A stretch of DNA of 64,000 nucleotides from Nannochloropsis oceanica (lineage: Eukaryota; Sar; Eustigmatophyceae; Eustigmatales; Monodopsidaceae): contig CP038111.1 of assembly GCA_004519485.1 (NCBI GenBank), positions 186,001 to 250,000 on the forward strand. The letters are read 5' to 3'. Below the pieces are notes generated by a model. The model was not told the origin of the DNA. It saw only the letters and a program-made list of their open reading frames with translations, and searched no databases. Numbering within the stretch: position 1 is the first letter of the stretch; every line of letters starts with the position of its first letter. This document shows positions 1 to 12,505 of this stretch, one piece after another. Made by a program: the position numbers and the translations under genes.

Positions 1-3000
1 GCAGAGGTCAACGTCCTCTTCTCTCGGCGGTGGTCCACCGCAGCGCTGCTCGGCTTCTCCATGAAGATAATTTCTGTTCTTGTGCGGCGAGCGGACCCCT
101 CATCGCCCCCGGAACTCTTTCGTTGTCGCTTTAGCTCCCGCTGGCGTTGGCCACGGCTCAATTTCTTCTCCCCTATGTCTGCGGACCCCCCGTCCGACAA
201 ACCGTCGGTCCCAGTCCCGTCCTCATTCCCATCTTGCTTCTCGTCCAGATTCCTTTTCTTTCGAATGCAATTCCCCCTCCCAGAAGTCACTCCCTTCCGT
301 ATGGCCTCGGGTGCGGCCGCGGTCCGGACCTTCTCTCCGCGTAGAATTTTCTTCTGCAGGGCCTTGTGATTCTCCACGGCAAACGACACGATCAACCGCG
401 AGCACTTCCCACTGCCACTTTGGACGGCGTATGACCTAAACGCCGGGTTATTGTTGACATGGCGGAGCGCTGCCAATGCGTGGGTATGCGATGAGAAGTC
501 TGCGAAGCCGTAGCCCCTGGACGGGTACACGGCATCCTCCGGCTTCTTGTCTAAGTCCCGCATGACCTTCACTTTGACGTGGATATCCCGGGGGCGAGGC
601 ACCGACACGATCAAAGTGTTGGAGTCGGAAGCCTGCTCGTAAAGGCCTTGTGCTCTGAGATGCATCTTGAGATCGTCGGACGTGACTTTCTCCGCCTCCA
701 ACCCTTTCCGCACGGCCTGGACTAGCAATGCACGCAGATCCTTGTCGAGAACAGTGCGATTTAGGTTGCGAATTGAAAGGCGCGTCGGTGAGACGAAGAA
801 AAATGGGTTGCGTAGCTTGGTCCTTTTCTCTGTTTGTTCCCGTTTCCGCTTCTCCAGGTCGCTGTTGGGAATCTACGGCGGAGAGTAGAAATAAATGAAG
901 GAAAGGTGCTCAGATGTCCACCTATGTCTTCATCATTGAACCCAGCACAAGTTTGCGAGAACACTTAGATTCAAGAAAATATTGAATATCAACAGAATGG
1001 ACAAAAATACAAGTAGATGTCTTCTCACAAAATAGATTTGGGGGAGAATCATACCTCGTCTTGCGCTTCGGAATCTACCACCAAGCCTTCATTTGCAAGA
1101 TAAAGGTTGCGTCGGTCCGCCTTGATTTTCTTCAACGAATCGTTCGAAGTGCTGTCGCTATCAAGGCGACTTCCTGGCTCTCTTGCCTGCGGGGCATCTT
1201 CCTTCTCCATCGCCCGGTCTACCTTCAACTCCCTTCCCAGCAACGTGAGCGACCCCCCTGCCGCAGCTGCCGCATCAAGGACAAGATCCATGCCTTGTGT
1301 ACTCTATGTATTCAAAAGGACGGAAGGATGAGAATTTGTGTAATACGTGTTTGTCTGCCAATTGATATCTTGCCATGTTTAATTCCATCTTGAAGCGCAT
1401 ACCTTAAATTTCACAAAAGCGGTACCCTTGGACATGCCTGTCGCGCGATCCTTCACGATGATAGCAAAGGCAACGGGAGCATAATCGTGAAAGGCCATCT
1501 TCAATGAATCGGAAGTCGCGTCGAACGGAATATTGCGCAGAAACACAGTCTTTCCCTCGTTCACATCGGAAGGCTTAGGGGCCGCAATCTTGGCTTGGTC
1601 CTCGTCCTCGTCACCCTCCCCCTTTCCCTTTTCACCCGATGTATCCTTGTCCTCGTCCTCGTCCTCGTCAGCATCCTCGCCCTCGTCCACAAGCCCACCT
1701 TCATATGGGTGAGAATGAAAAGGGATAAATACGTGACAACAGATTCTCTGCTGCGCATTCCTTACAAAGAGCCCACCACATCAACCCTGATGCTTACCCT
1801 CTTCGTCCTTAGCGCGTCCTTCACAGGCCTCGATTTCTCCGTCTAATGCTCCGTTGTCTGAGATGGACATTTCTTCTTCCACGACTGACGCGCTCTCGGT
1901 GTCAGCTGTGTCTTCCTCATTCATGCTTGCTCCCCCCTCGGCCATCTTCTTATGCTTGTCTTGTTGGTATTCCTGCCTCCCCATGCACATGTCTACAGCC
2001 ACTTCCCGTCCTCGCACTTTCAACCCCCCCACATACTTCACCGCCTTCTGCGCATCCTCGACACAAGCGAATGTCACGAACCCGAAACCACGCCGACCTT
2101 CTACTCCACGTACTTTGACCCGGGGGATGCTTGCTTCCAAAACCGGGCCGAAAGCAGACAAGGCATCCTGTGTGAGGTGGAAGTTTGGTGCAAAATTGAT
2201 CGTCACATTTAATTGGTGTATAATCAGACATCAAACTTTAAAGATTCACCTTGAGATCTGCTTCTGTGGCCTTGAAACTGAGATTGCGGATGATGAGACG
2301 GTTGTTGCGTTTTGCCTGCCCGCGCATCTGGCTTAGGTCCAAAATGCTCCCCGGGGTAACAGCGGTGACCCCTCCGGTGGTGGCGCCTTTATCCCCTGCG
2401 GGATGAAATGGGCGCAAGGATATCTTTTGGCCGTGGATGGTATGCTGGTCTAGCTTCTTCTGCACCTTCTTCGCTGCTGCAGGTGAGTCGAAAACTAAGA
2501 TGGCGACGCGCGATAAACCGTCCATGAGCTGGCGATGCAAGGGATCATGGATGGAGAATTGAGGATGTGATGTATACTAGTCAGTATATCTATAGGGACA
2601 CTGACGAATTCACTTTGGTGTGTTTGCGTGCTTTGAGGGCGCGTCTGGGGTCTATGCTCACATGAGGTCGCCTTGGGTGGCCTAAAAACCAGAAAACGCA
2701 CCTCGGTTTTGATGGATTTTGGGGTCTCGATCTTCTTGACGCGCTTATAAAGCTGCTTCTCGGTGGTCTGGGACGACAAGTTAAATACAATGAGGGTCTT
2801 GGACGGCTGGGATGATAACAATGCATGGCCCGGCTTCTTCTTCACCGACGTTGAGGTCGTCAACGCAGCGGTCGAAGCGGCTGCGGCAGCCGCCGCTTTT
2901 CCCCGCTTGTTGGTATTGGTAGTGTTTGAACTCGCCTTACTTGCTGTCAGCTGAACCGTTACTTCAGATACAGCGGACTCTGCCTTGTTATGCTCGTTGC

Positions 3001-3652
3001 GGTCGTCCTCCCCTTCCTCTCTGTCATCCTTTTCCGTTGAGGGTGACAAGGAGGAGGAAGAGAAGGAGGAAGCCGCTTGTTTGCTGTCCTTGCCCTTACC
3101 TCGTTTGGCCGTTGAAACCAGCGGCGCATGAGCAGGCTTCTGGCCACGCTTTACTGCCAACTCCACGGAGATAATGCGTCCCTTAAAGTCGGTGCTGGCC
3201 AAAATGGCGGCCGCACGCACGGCATCTTCAGGGATCGCAAATTTAACGAATCCAAAGCCCCGTGACTCACCGTCCGCTGTTTGGATGATGGATGCACGTT
3301 TCACAGGTCCAATACCACCGCACAGTTCTTCCAAGTCCCCAGTCGTGGCGCTAAATGGCAAGTTACGCACGAAGATAGACCTGATTGGGGGAGGAGGGGG
3401 AGGAGATCAAGGCGGAGAGGACAGGGGGTGTCATTAATTAGGACAGACACGCAGAGCCATGTGAAATTGACAAAATATATTTACGCCGAAAGCAAATTGT
3501 GCTTGACAGGATTTTGTATCTATGCCAGGGAAATGGAAAGGAAATACAGCCCAAGTGACATTCAGGCGAAGAGGGGGGGCTGGGATGGGTCCAGGGGGGG
3601 TTGACTGGCTACAGTCGAGGGTCGGTACTTACTGCGCATCATCAGCGTTCAT
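1..3652 (-). CDS. RBM28: Nucleolar RNA-binding protein, RBM28/Nop4-like (3' end off the window)
   Basis: Multi-RRM protein expected to act in the nucleolus in pre-60S ribosome assembly. Seven exons join in phase with GT-AG introns: 3652-3633, 3380-2702, 2528-2250, 2167-1798, 1698-1403, 1303-1055 and 872 to the window edge, giving at least about 920 residues. The start ATG gives MNADDAQSIFVRNLPFSATT, placing RNP2 (IFVRNLPF) of RRM1 a few residues in. Further RNP signals: GFGFVKF (RRM1), TLIVFNL (RRM2), LIIRNLSF with GFGFVTF (RRM3), TVFLRNIPF with GTAFVKF (RRM4), and a degenerate last RRM (FFFVSPTRLSIRNLN, GYGFADF). Acidic and Ala-rich linkers separate them. The order, the number of RRMs and the basic C-terminal tail fit RBM28/Nop4. 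No stop is seen before base 1, so the C-terminus is missing here. Family assignment is confident; strict orthology is inferred. Confidence 0.88.
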
Positions 3653-4627
3653 GATGTCCGTTGAAGGCTTTGTAGATGACTGACAGTTCAGGCGTATGCT
3701 CAATGTGAAGGGCTCAAAGCACGTTGGCCTCTGCGCTCATGTGGTGGTGGTGCGGGGAGGAAAAGGTTTAGATACTTATGATCAAAAACTAAGTAAAGTC
3801 AGCGGCATGTCTGTCATAAAGGTTAGGCGGTGAGGGCGACGTTAGGGTGCGTATAAATGGACATGCTAGTCTGCATACAAATGCACTCACACACGTCGTG
3901 CTCTACTTTGGATGGACAGGATGGTAAAAAAACGCAGCTCCACCAACGTTCGGTAGTCACAACGACGAACATGATGTTCGTCACCTATGCTGTGCCATCT
4001 TTGTGGCAGTGCGAAAACGGGGACGCAAGACACCCACTACACCACGATTGGTTTGCGTCAAAAGAACCAGCTTTGGCTGATTTGAGCGTATCGACAGCAA
4101 AAGTCTAATGCAAGATAGCGGTTCGTGATAGACGTGGACGGAGACATTTTAGAATGTTATAGGGGAGGTAAGGCGGCTTGGCACCAGCTTTGGCTGATTT
4201 GAATATCGACAGCGAATGTCTAAAGCAAGATTGCGTTGGCTTGGCACGATTTTGCAGCGAACGTCTTATTGGATCTTATTACCGCATTTTGGGGATTTGA
4301 ACAAAAAGTGTCTGTGTTCCTGAGATTTTCAGGGTCAGATAAGAAGGACAAAAGTGGAAATTTTCACACCGCACATCCAGCCGTAACGTAAAAACTGAAG
4401 TAGTACAATGAGAGAAGGTGATAAAATTCTGATCTACCGAGACATGAGAAAATGTGGGCGAGTACAGGATGATCACCTACAGGAAAGCCACAGTTGCCTC
4501 GTTTTAGTTGATCCAGTCAATGCTCGATTACAGGATGAATAGCTTCTTTAAATTTTCGTTTTCGATTTCTCGCATATTGTTGCAGTTACGTCCCTGCCTA
4601 TCTCTTCCATCCCCCTTTTCTTATTGA
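3653..4627. other. Intergenic region without a convincing gene
   Basis: About 1 kb between the RBM28 start and the 3' end of the next gene. No reading frame with recognisable protein character or splice pattern was found. It contains the degenerate direct repeat annotated separately. The RBM28 promoter must lie at its left end. Confidence 0.6.
4067..4236. repeat. Imperfect direct repeat, about 53 bp per copy
   Basis: Copy 1 (4067-4120) and copy 2 (4184-4236) both start with CCAGCTTTGGCTGATTTGA and continue with matching blocks ATCGACAGC, GTCTAA and GCAAGAT, with a few substitutions and small indels. The flanking GGCTTGGCAC occurs before copy 2 (about 4175) and again after it (about 4238), so the array may have a third, more decayed unit. 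No coding potential or transposon ends were seen. Confidence 0.7.
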
Positions 4628-5821
4628 TTATTTGTAGTACACTAAGATGTTCCTAAGCTTTTTCGACATCGTTCCTGCCTCACTGACAGTCTCTCTAAGT
4701 TCGTGATGAACTCGCTCGTACTCCGCCTGCAGCTCCTTGAGCCGCTTCTGAGTTTCAACGACACTGTTGGTTTGCTCACTAAGAACAAGGGGTAGGTGGA
4801 TGTAAGAAGAGAGACGGCAAGGGCGAGGCACAATAGCAAGTTAGATTTCATGCAAACAAGCAACATCAGAACGCCACAAATATGCTCAGATTAAAACATC
4901 AAATAAAAGAAGGACTTACTTACTCTGCGCCTCTGGCAAGGGGTGGAATGACTGGCAAAATTTCGATCACTTCCTCAATTTCTCGGAGAAGGGTGCCAAT
5001 CTCATATCCCAATTGCGACGCCTGTGTGGGTAGGAAAACCATACGAGTACCTAAATTGATCAAAAAGTCCATCACACTTATGTGCCACACGTACATATGC
5101 AACAGAGGCACCAGTGCTGCCAGCACACTTTTGGCTACCCGCATCTCGTTCCTCCTTAAGTATCAAAATGTCTACTTGTCCTACCGTACCCTACTTGTCC
5201 TACCGTACCTTTCCGCTGTGTCCGCCCTCAAGTGTTTGCCTTCGTTCAGCCCGGGAGACAAACAAGACGGCATTAAAGGTCGCTAACGCCAGGCAGTCTA
5301 GCTTCTCCTGCATCAAAGTCGCCGCGTCCGACGAGGCAAAGGGTAATGATGCATGTGGCGATGTGGATGAAGGAGGTGGTTGTGACCCCATACGGCTGCC
5401 CCAGCTCGTACTGTGTTGATGGAAGGGCCGGATTTAGTGAGTTTCGTGGCTGAAAAATCAGCTGAGCTAACAAACAGTCCCGCTGGGTTCTACGTAGCCA
5501 TCGTCCGCGGTCGATTCCAGCTACTACAGAAGCATCGGCAGCCAAAGCCAGGCGCTTGAGAAAAAAAGGAGGAGTTGCTAAGTCCCAATCAAACGATAGA
5601 AGAACAGATTGAATGTAAGACCCTTGACTTACGGCAGTGTAGGTCAAGTACTTTACTTTACTTTCAGGAAATCTGTCATTGATTTTTCAAAAGAAATCGG
5701 AATATCATCTGTAAGAACGAACGACGAGATTCTTGTCTGCAAATCCTCTCTCCCTTGTCCTACGGACAAATCACAATTGTACAATTTTACAGGCCTCTCA
5801 CAAGCTCTTTCTACTTACCAT
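4628..5821 (-). CDS. Unrecognised multi-exon protein with C-terminal coiled coil
   Basis: No family recognised. A phase-consistent chain of exons can be read: 5759-5662, 5554-5494, 5449-5394, 5307-5209, 5144-4924 and 4778-4628 (stop TAA at 4628-4630). A possible short upstream exon ends at 5819. The true start was not resolved. Visible parts: an N-terminal helical piece (ISFEKSMTDFLKRLALAADA), a segment SGPSINTVRAGAA, a hydrophobic stretch (LAALVPLLHMYVWHISVMDF) that may be a membrane-associated or buried helix, then a heptad-rich tail (VVETQKRLKELQAEYERVHH) ending in LVYYK. The gene is divergent from the V-ATPase D gene, with a very short shared upstream region. Because phases agree across five introns, I think the gene is real; its function is unknown and the exon boundaries are provisional. 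Confidence 0.5.
5172..5209. repeat. Perfect 2 x 19 bp tandem repeat over a splice donor
   Basis: Two identical 19-bp units, CTACTTGTCCTACCGTACC, lie at 5172-5190 and 5191-5209. Read on the minus strand each unit begins GGTACGGTAGG, and the right-hand copy supplies the predicted 5' splice site of the neighbouring exon (exon end 5209). The left copy therefore duplicates the donor 19 bp downstream inside the intron. Confidence 0.85.
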
Positions 5822-5958
5822 GCTCGGCTAAAACAGGGGCGCCAAGCCCTTAAGCAGGCAACAGTAGGTCCAACACTCAAGCGTCTCTTCTTAGGCAAAA
5901 GCCTGTTGAGCATCATCACCAATTGCCCGTCCCCGAAGGCATTAGCTAGACCAGGATC

Positions 5959-7273
5959 ATGTCGGGCGCCATCGTTGCCCCCACACGCATGGCGCTGACC
6001 ATGTACAAGGTGAGAGACGTTGGTATACCGGGCGTGGTCCCAGGCTACGTGAATAAATATGGTTCAAAACGGGTTCTGGATTTGCCTTGTCGTCTTCCCT
6101 TCCCGTCCCGCTTTATCTAATTCCCGCACTCATGCAAATTTCCCACACGCTCGCAGACCAAACGCATCGGTGCCAAGAAGGGCTACGAGCTGCTTAAGAA
6201 GAAATCGGATGCTTTAAAGGTGCGCTTTCGCGACATAATGAAGGACATTGCCCGCACCAAGAGCAACATGGCGGATCAGGTGCGTGCGGTATAGGAGGCG
6301 AAGGAAATGAGGCGGATGGAGTCTATGGGCGCATCTTTCTTGGTATTGCTTGCTTGAAGCTTTGTCCATTGATTATATGGCAGTGCATGTCGTATCTTTT
6401 GTAAGGCAAGCAAGGTTGGCAGGGCGGCGAGAGTCTTGTATTGGCTGCGCCATTACATCTTAGACTGTCACACACTGCTGCCTATAAATATTTACCTTTT
6501 CGCTTGCACCCATCTCTCTTCCTTTCGCAGGGTTCGAGTGCCTTCTTTTCCTTGACGCAGGCGCAGTACGCTGCAGGAGACTTCCGACAGCAGGTGTTGC
6601 AAGGCAGCCTGACAGCCTCGGTCCGCGTGCACACTCACACGGACAACGTGGCGGGCGTGAAGCTGCCGGTCTTCCGACAGTACGAGATTCAAAGTGAGGT
6701 CAAGAGCAAATCTGATCGGGACAACCTCGGCCTGGCACAGGGCGGGCGGCAGATCAAGGCCTGTAGAGAGAAGTTTTCCGTTTTCCTCACCAACCTCGTG
6801 CGCCTCGCCTCCCTCCAGACTTCCTTCATAACCCTCGACGAGGCCCTGAAGGTACGTCCAATCCTTTAATCGGTCATTTACTTCTAAATCTGTTTTCGAT
6901 TCCCTTCCGTCGCCTTCCTGCCTCGACACGCACATTCTCCTCTCCTTACTCTGCATCCCCCATGCTCTCACAGGTGACGAATCGCCGCGTGAACGCTTTG
7001 GAGAACGTAACCATTCCCCGTATCGAGGCTATCTTGGCATATATCAATCGCGAACTGGATGAACTGGAGCGTGAGGACTTTACGCGCCTCAAGAAGGTGC
7101 AGGGCAGTAAGAAGGTGGCGCAGGCGTTGGCGGAAGCAGAGGAGGAGGCTAAGCACAAAGCAGCTGCTGCGGCAGGCACCCCCAGCAGTGGCAGGGTCAT
7201 TCGCAAGCCAGGATCTACCAAGGACGTTACGGCACAGTATGATACAGCCGGAGACAGCGACATTGTGTTTTAG
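5959..7273 (+). CDS. V-type H+-ATPase subunit D
   Basis: Central-stalk (rotor) subunit of the vacuolar proton pump, coupling ATP hydrolysis in V1 to rotation in VO. Four exons (5959-6009, 6157-6279, 6531-6851, 6974-7273) join in frame to give 264 residues, the usual family length. Diagnostic stretches: [31 protein letters not shown], the AAGDF region, [31 protein letters not shown] and [18 protein letters not shown] followed by a Glu/Lys-rich helix ([15 protein letters not shown]). The protein is the expected long antiparallel coiled coil. The first exon carries only 17 codons. The ATG at 5959 gives [11 protein letters not shown], close to the family N-terminus, so the start is secure. The tail is slightly extended and ends DIVF. 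Confidence 0.97.
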
Positions 7274-7878
7274 ACGAGTCAACCGGGATCGTGGGGATGA
7301 AATGGAAGCCGGATGGAGGCAGCCGGCCGTGGTCCCCGGCATTTAGCAAGGCCAAAGAAGAAGACGTCGATATGATTGTTCACAACAAGGGCAGGAGCTG
7401 ATTCTAGATGGGAAGACTTTCTGCATTTGTGCAGTCCTAAACATTTATTTGTGCGTCAAATACTTATTGCAGACATGCTTGCCGATGGTACACCGCAACC
7501 AAGGAAAGAAAAAAATGACAAATCGGACTGACCTCGCTTTTGGTTAACCGTAACTCACATTCTGTCTTATGTGAAAGCATAACACCTAGTGCACCATGCC
7601 GAGGGCACCTGGAATCAATTTTACCTCAACAGCTGTTGTCGACAGCAGCAACAACAGGATTATTCCACTATAGCCCCTCCCGTGAAACATTGCACGACCA
7701 TTTCTCTAGCATGCAACACACTCCACCACTCCACCAATACGCAGACACACTCCACGTCGTACTTTTTCTGTTGAGCAAGCGCTACTCCTCGGGGAGGAGC
7801 TGGCTGTTTCGGGGCCCTGTGAGCCCACTTGGTGGGGACAGCATCATCATCGCCATCATCATCACCTGACCTGCCAAA
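7274..7878. other. Intergenic: 3' and 5' untranslated regions
   Basis: About 600 bp between two plus-strand genes (V-ATPase D and the cyclin). It contains CAG/CAA-rich and CACTCCACCA-type simple sequence at about 7640-7760 and a short ATCATC run just before the cyclin start. No gene was recognised. Confidence 0.6.
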
Positions 7879-9048
7879 ATGCTCTTTACGGAAAAGCAGC
7901 TAGCCAAGGGTACGGCCAGCCGGGTGGATGGGATTTCCCAGGAGGAGGAGGAGAACTACCGGCGCAAGACAAACGAGTTCGTGGTGCAGCTGTGTCGGAA
8001 GCTGGATATGAACCCCATGAGCATGTGGAATGCTTCCACCCTCACACACCGCTTCTTTACTTATGAGTCGTTCAAGCGCCGGGACCGCTTGCTCGTAGGC
8101 GCCACGGCGGTCTTTCTGGGGGGCAAGATGGCCGAGAACGCCCGGCGGCTGTTGGATGTGGTGGGACACTACCATGCGCTGCGGCATAAGACGCCCAACC
8201 TGCCCCCGGAGAAGAGCAAACTCGTGCAGGACCTGAAGGAAGAGGTTCTTGCCCATGAGCGCCTTATGCTGCACGTCATTGGCTTTAATCTCTATATCGA
8301 GATCCCCCGTGCCAAGTTTGGGGAACTGGGTGGCAAAGTAAAAGGTACGTGTGTGGGCCGGGATGATGTAGAGGAGGGCGGGGGTGCGCGCACCGCCCTC
8401 GGCCTCGTCAGCTTACTCTTTGTCCACTGCCATACTCCGTACAGCCCACGCACCCGAGGCATACGAAAAGCTTGTGCCGTGGGCAGCGAATGTACTCAAC
8501 GACCTGTACAGTAAGACCACCCTCTGCCTGCGCTGCGAGGCCGCCGTCATTGCTCAGATCGCTTTGTACTTGGCCGTGCGCCACTTCACATTGCCAGAGC
8601 CCAAAATCGACTTGACAGCAGCAGGAGGGAGTGAAGGAGGCGGAGATAAGGTCAAAAAGTCGCCGGGAACCTGGCGAGAAGTCTTTGGGCTTGGAAACGA
8701 CGCCCAGACATTTTGTGAGTGTTCACCATACGGCAGTAGTCGGAGAGAATTGAGAAAGGGATAGCGGGTTTATAATCCCTTAAATGGTCCCCTTACCTCT
8801 CTTTCCTTTTTTGATGCTTCTTTTGTCCATCTTCTTCCTTTGCAGGCCTGATCAAGCGCGCCATCGACGTGTACCGGGGCAACCACTTCGCCGCCTACCG
8901 TCCCCTGGTGCGCAGAATAGACCTCGAGATAGCCGCCGCACTGGCTCTTGAGAAACGAGAGGACGTTGTTGGAGGGGGGATGCTGACAGCATCTCCCCCT
9001 CCGCCTCCACCACCATCCGCGCTACCCTCGGCGAAGCTTGACCGGTAG
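7879..9048 (+). CDS. Transcriptional cyclin (cyclin K/L/T type)
   Basis: Regulatory partner of a CDK9/CDK12-type kinase, expected to act in RNA polymerase II elongation or RNA processing. Three exons (7879-8344, 8445-8714, 8846-9048) give 312 residues. Cyclin box 1 is clear: a starting block REDIS-like (SQEEEENYRRKTNEFVVQLC), then ASTLTHRFFTYESFKRRDRL, VGATAVFLGGKMAENARRL and the helix HERLMLHVIGFNLYIEIP. The second cyclin fold follows (WAANVLNDLYSKTTLCLRCE, AVIAQIALYLAVRHFTLPEP). The LxLGGK-like block and the HxRFF motif are typical of cyclins T, K and L rather than cell-cycle cyclins. There is no His-rich or RS tail, so assigning one of these subtypes is not safe. The C-terminus is short, with a poly-Pro run before the stop. 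Confidence 0.85.
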
Positions 9049-9452
9049 CATGCCCGGACCCGCTTGCCTCCAGAATCAAAACTCGTCAAGAGATAATGCT
9101 GTCCGATAGGAATTAGACTCACAATCGCTGCACAGCCAGCCGCGCAGGCACCGCGCTTCTACATCATATAAATACGTAGACACAGATAGAAAAGGTCATA
9201 TGTACAGAAGCAGGCAGCACATGAAGCAAGGGTGGAATTCGACACACGGGGATGATGTTCTTTTCTTTTGAGTCTCGCTATGGAGTTTTTAGTTGGGAAG
9301 GACGTGGTGGGCTGGTGCGCGCGCGATTAAAGAGGAATTGGTAGCAACACCCGCTCGTTTTTGTTGGGTTGATGCTGTAGTTGATGTTCTTGTTTCTGTT
9401 GTTTTAATTGTTGTCCTTCCAAAGCCCGTCTCTCCCACACCCAGACAGTTGA
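9049..9452. other. Convergent 3' intergenic region
   Basis: About 400 bp between the 3' ends of the cyclin (plus) and the methyltransferase (minus). A TTGTT/GTTGTT-rich stretch lies at about 9360-9420. No gene seen. Confidence 0.6.
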
Positions 9453-11303
<1,851 letters not shown>

Positions 11304-11732
11304 GAGTTTAAATGGAGGGGAGGGGGTCACGAGGGGTACAGGAAGACACGAATTCTAGATGTACTGAGTGTCTTAGTGTATATGAATGGTGAAACCGGTA
11401 TGTCACAGCGCAGCGGTATCCTCAGCACGTAAGCCTTGTAGTGACTCCGAGCCAAAGACCACGTTACATGATGAGATAGAACATTGAACGTGATGTCTCG
11501 CGCATTACTATTTCTGAATTTTGCTTCTATACAACCTACTTTGCCAACACGCGGTAATGATGTCCATTCCTTGCTCACCCTGAAAGAGCCGGAATCAGCC
11601 ATTGGTGCACGGAGAGCTTGATTGGCCAAACCGTAGTACTCTCTCCTTCGCTTGACACCCACGGTCGAATACTTTTTTCGCACACTTGCACATCCCCTCA
11701 ACCCACAGAAAGGTCTCGCATCCGCTCCTGCA
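11304..11732. other. Divergent intergenic region
   Basis: About 430 bp between the starts of the methyltransferase (minus) and the FN3 gene (plus), so it should hold both promoters. No conserved box was identified by eye. Confidence 0.55.
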
Positions 11733-12284
11733 ATGGTTGACGTCGTTGACCGCCCGCTGCCGCCTAGGGAGCCACGATTTCTTGCGGCCGAGGACACTTC
11801 CATCAAGATAGAATGGTAAGTGGTCGTGCCTCTTCCTTCCTTTTAAATTATTTCTCCCTTTTCAAGGATCTCCTGTCTTTCTCATTCGAAAGGACAAGCT
11901 TGACAGCGTCGTCTAAGGAGTAACGCTTGTCCTCCTGTGCGGCAATGGTCTTCCTTCTATTCCCTTCTCGCCCACCATAAGAACTTTCGCTTCGCTTTTC
12001 AATCAGTCCTTATACTTACACAAAGAATCCTCTATCGTAGGGATGCGATTAGCACGTTAAACTATCGCATCCAGTATAAGGAATACCTCCAGACCTGGGA
12101 AGAGGCCACATCGATTAATGTTCCCACTGGACAGAACACCATGATTACGGCCCTGTCTGATCTGCAGCCTTGTGCAACCTACTGCGTAAGAATTGTTGCG
12201 ATAGGACAGAACAATGTGGAGAGCTTGGCAGGCCCGGAGATCGTAATTGACACGGCAGGTACGCTAACGCCGGGTTGGGCTTGA
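11733..12284 (+). CDS. Small stand-alone fibronectin type III domain protein
   Basis: Two exons (11733-11815 and 12041-12284) join across a TG|G codon to give 108 residues. Almost the whole product is one FN3 sandwich: the PREPRF start, the strand-B Trp in SIKIEW, strand C YRIQYKEY, the loop NTMITALSDLQPCATYCVRI with the Leu-x-Pro and Tyr of strands E/F, and strand G (GPEIVIDTAG). There is no signal peptide or membrane span, so an intracellular role is likely. The donor (GTAAGT) and acceptor (ATCGTAG) are good, and the fold is continuous across the junction. An additional microexon in the 225-bp intron cannot be excluded, because the B-C loop is shorter than usual. Function unknown. Confidence 0.72.
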
Positions 12285-12505
12285 GAGGACTAGCTAGCCT
12301 ACCCAACGAGAAAAATTTTACTCAAGTTTCCCAATATAACATTCATAACACACATTAGCTGCAAATTGTACGCCGAGAACTAAAAAGGCATGTTGTATAT
12401 GTTAGTGGCGCTCGTTGAATGAAAAGGAAAAGTTATGCGCATAAAGCCTGTCATTGTGTGGCCCGTCTATCTCGCCATCTGTTTCGTTCACATTTAGATT
12501 TACGT

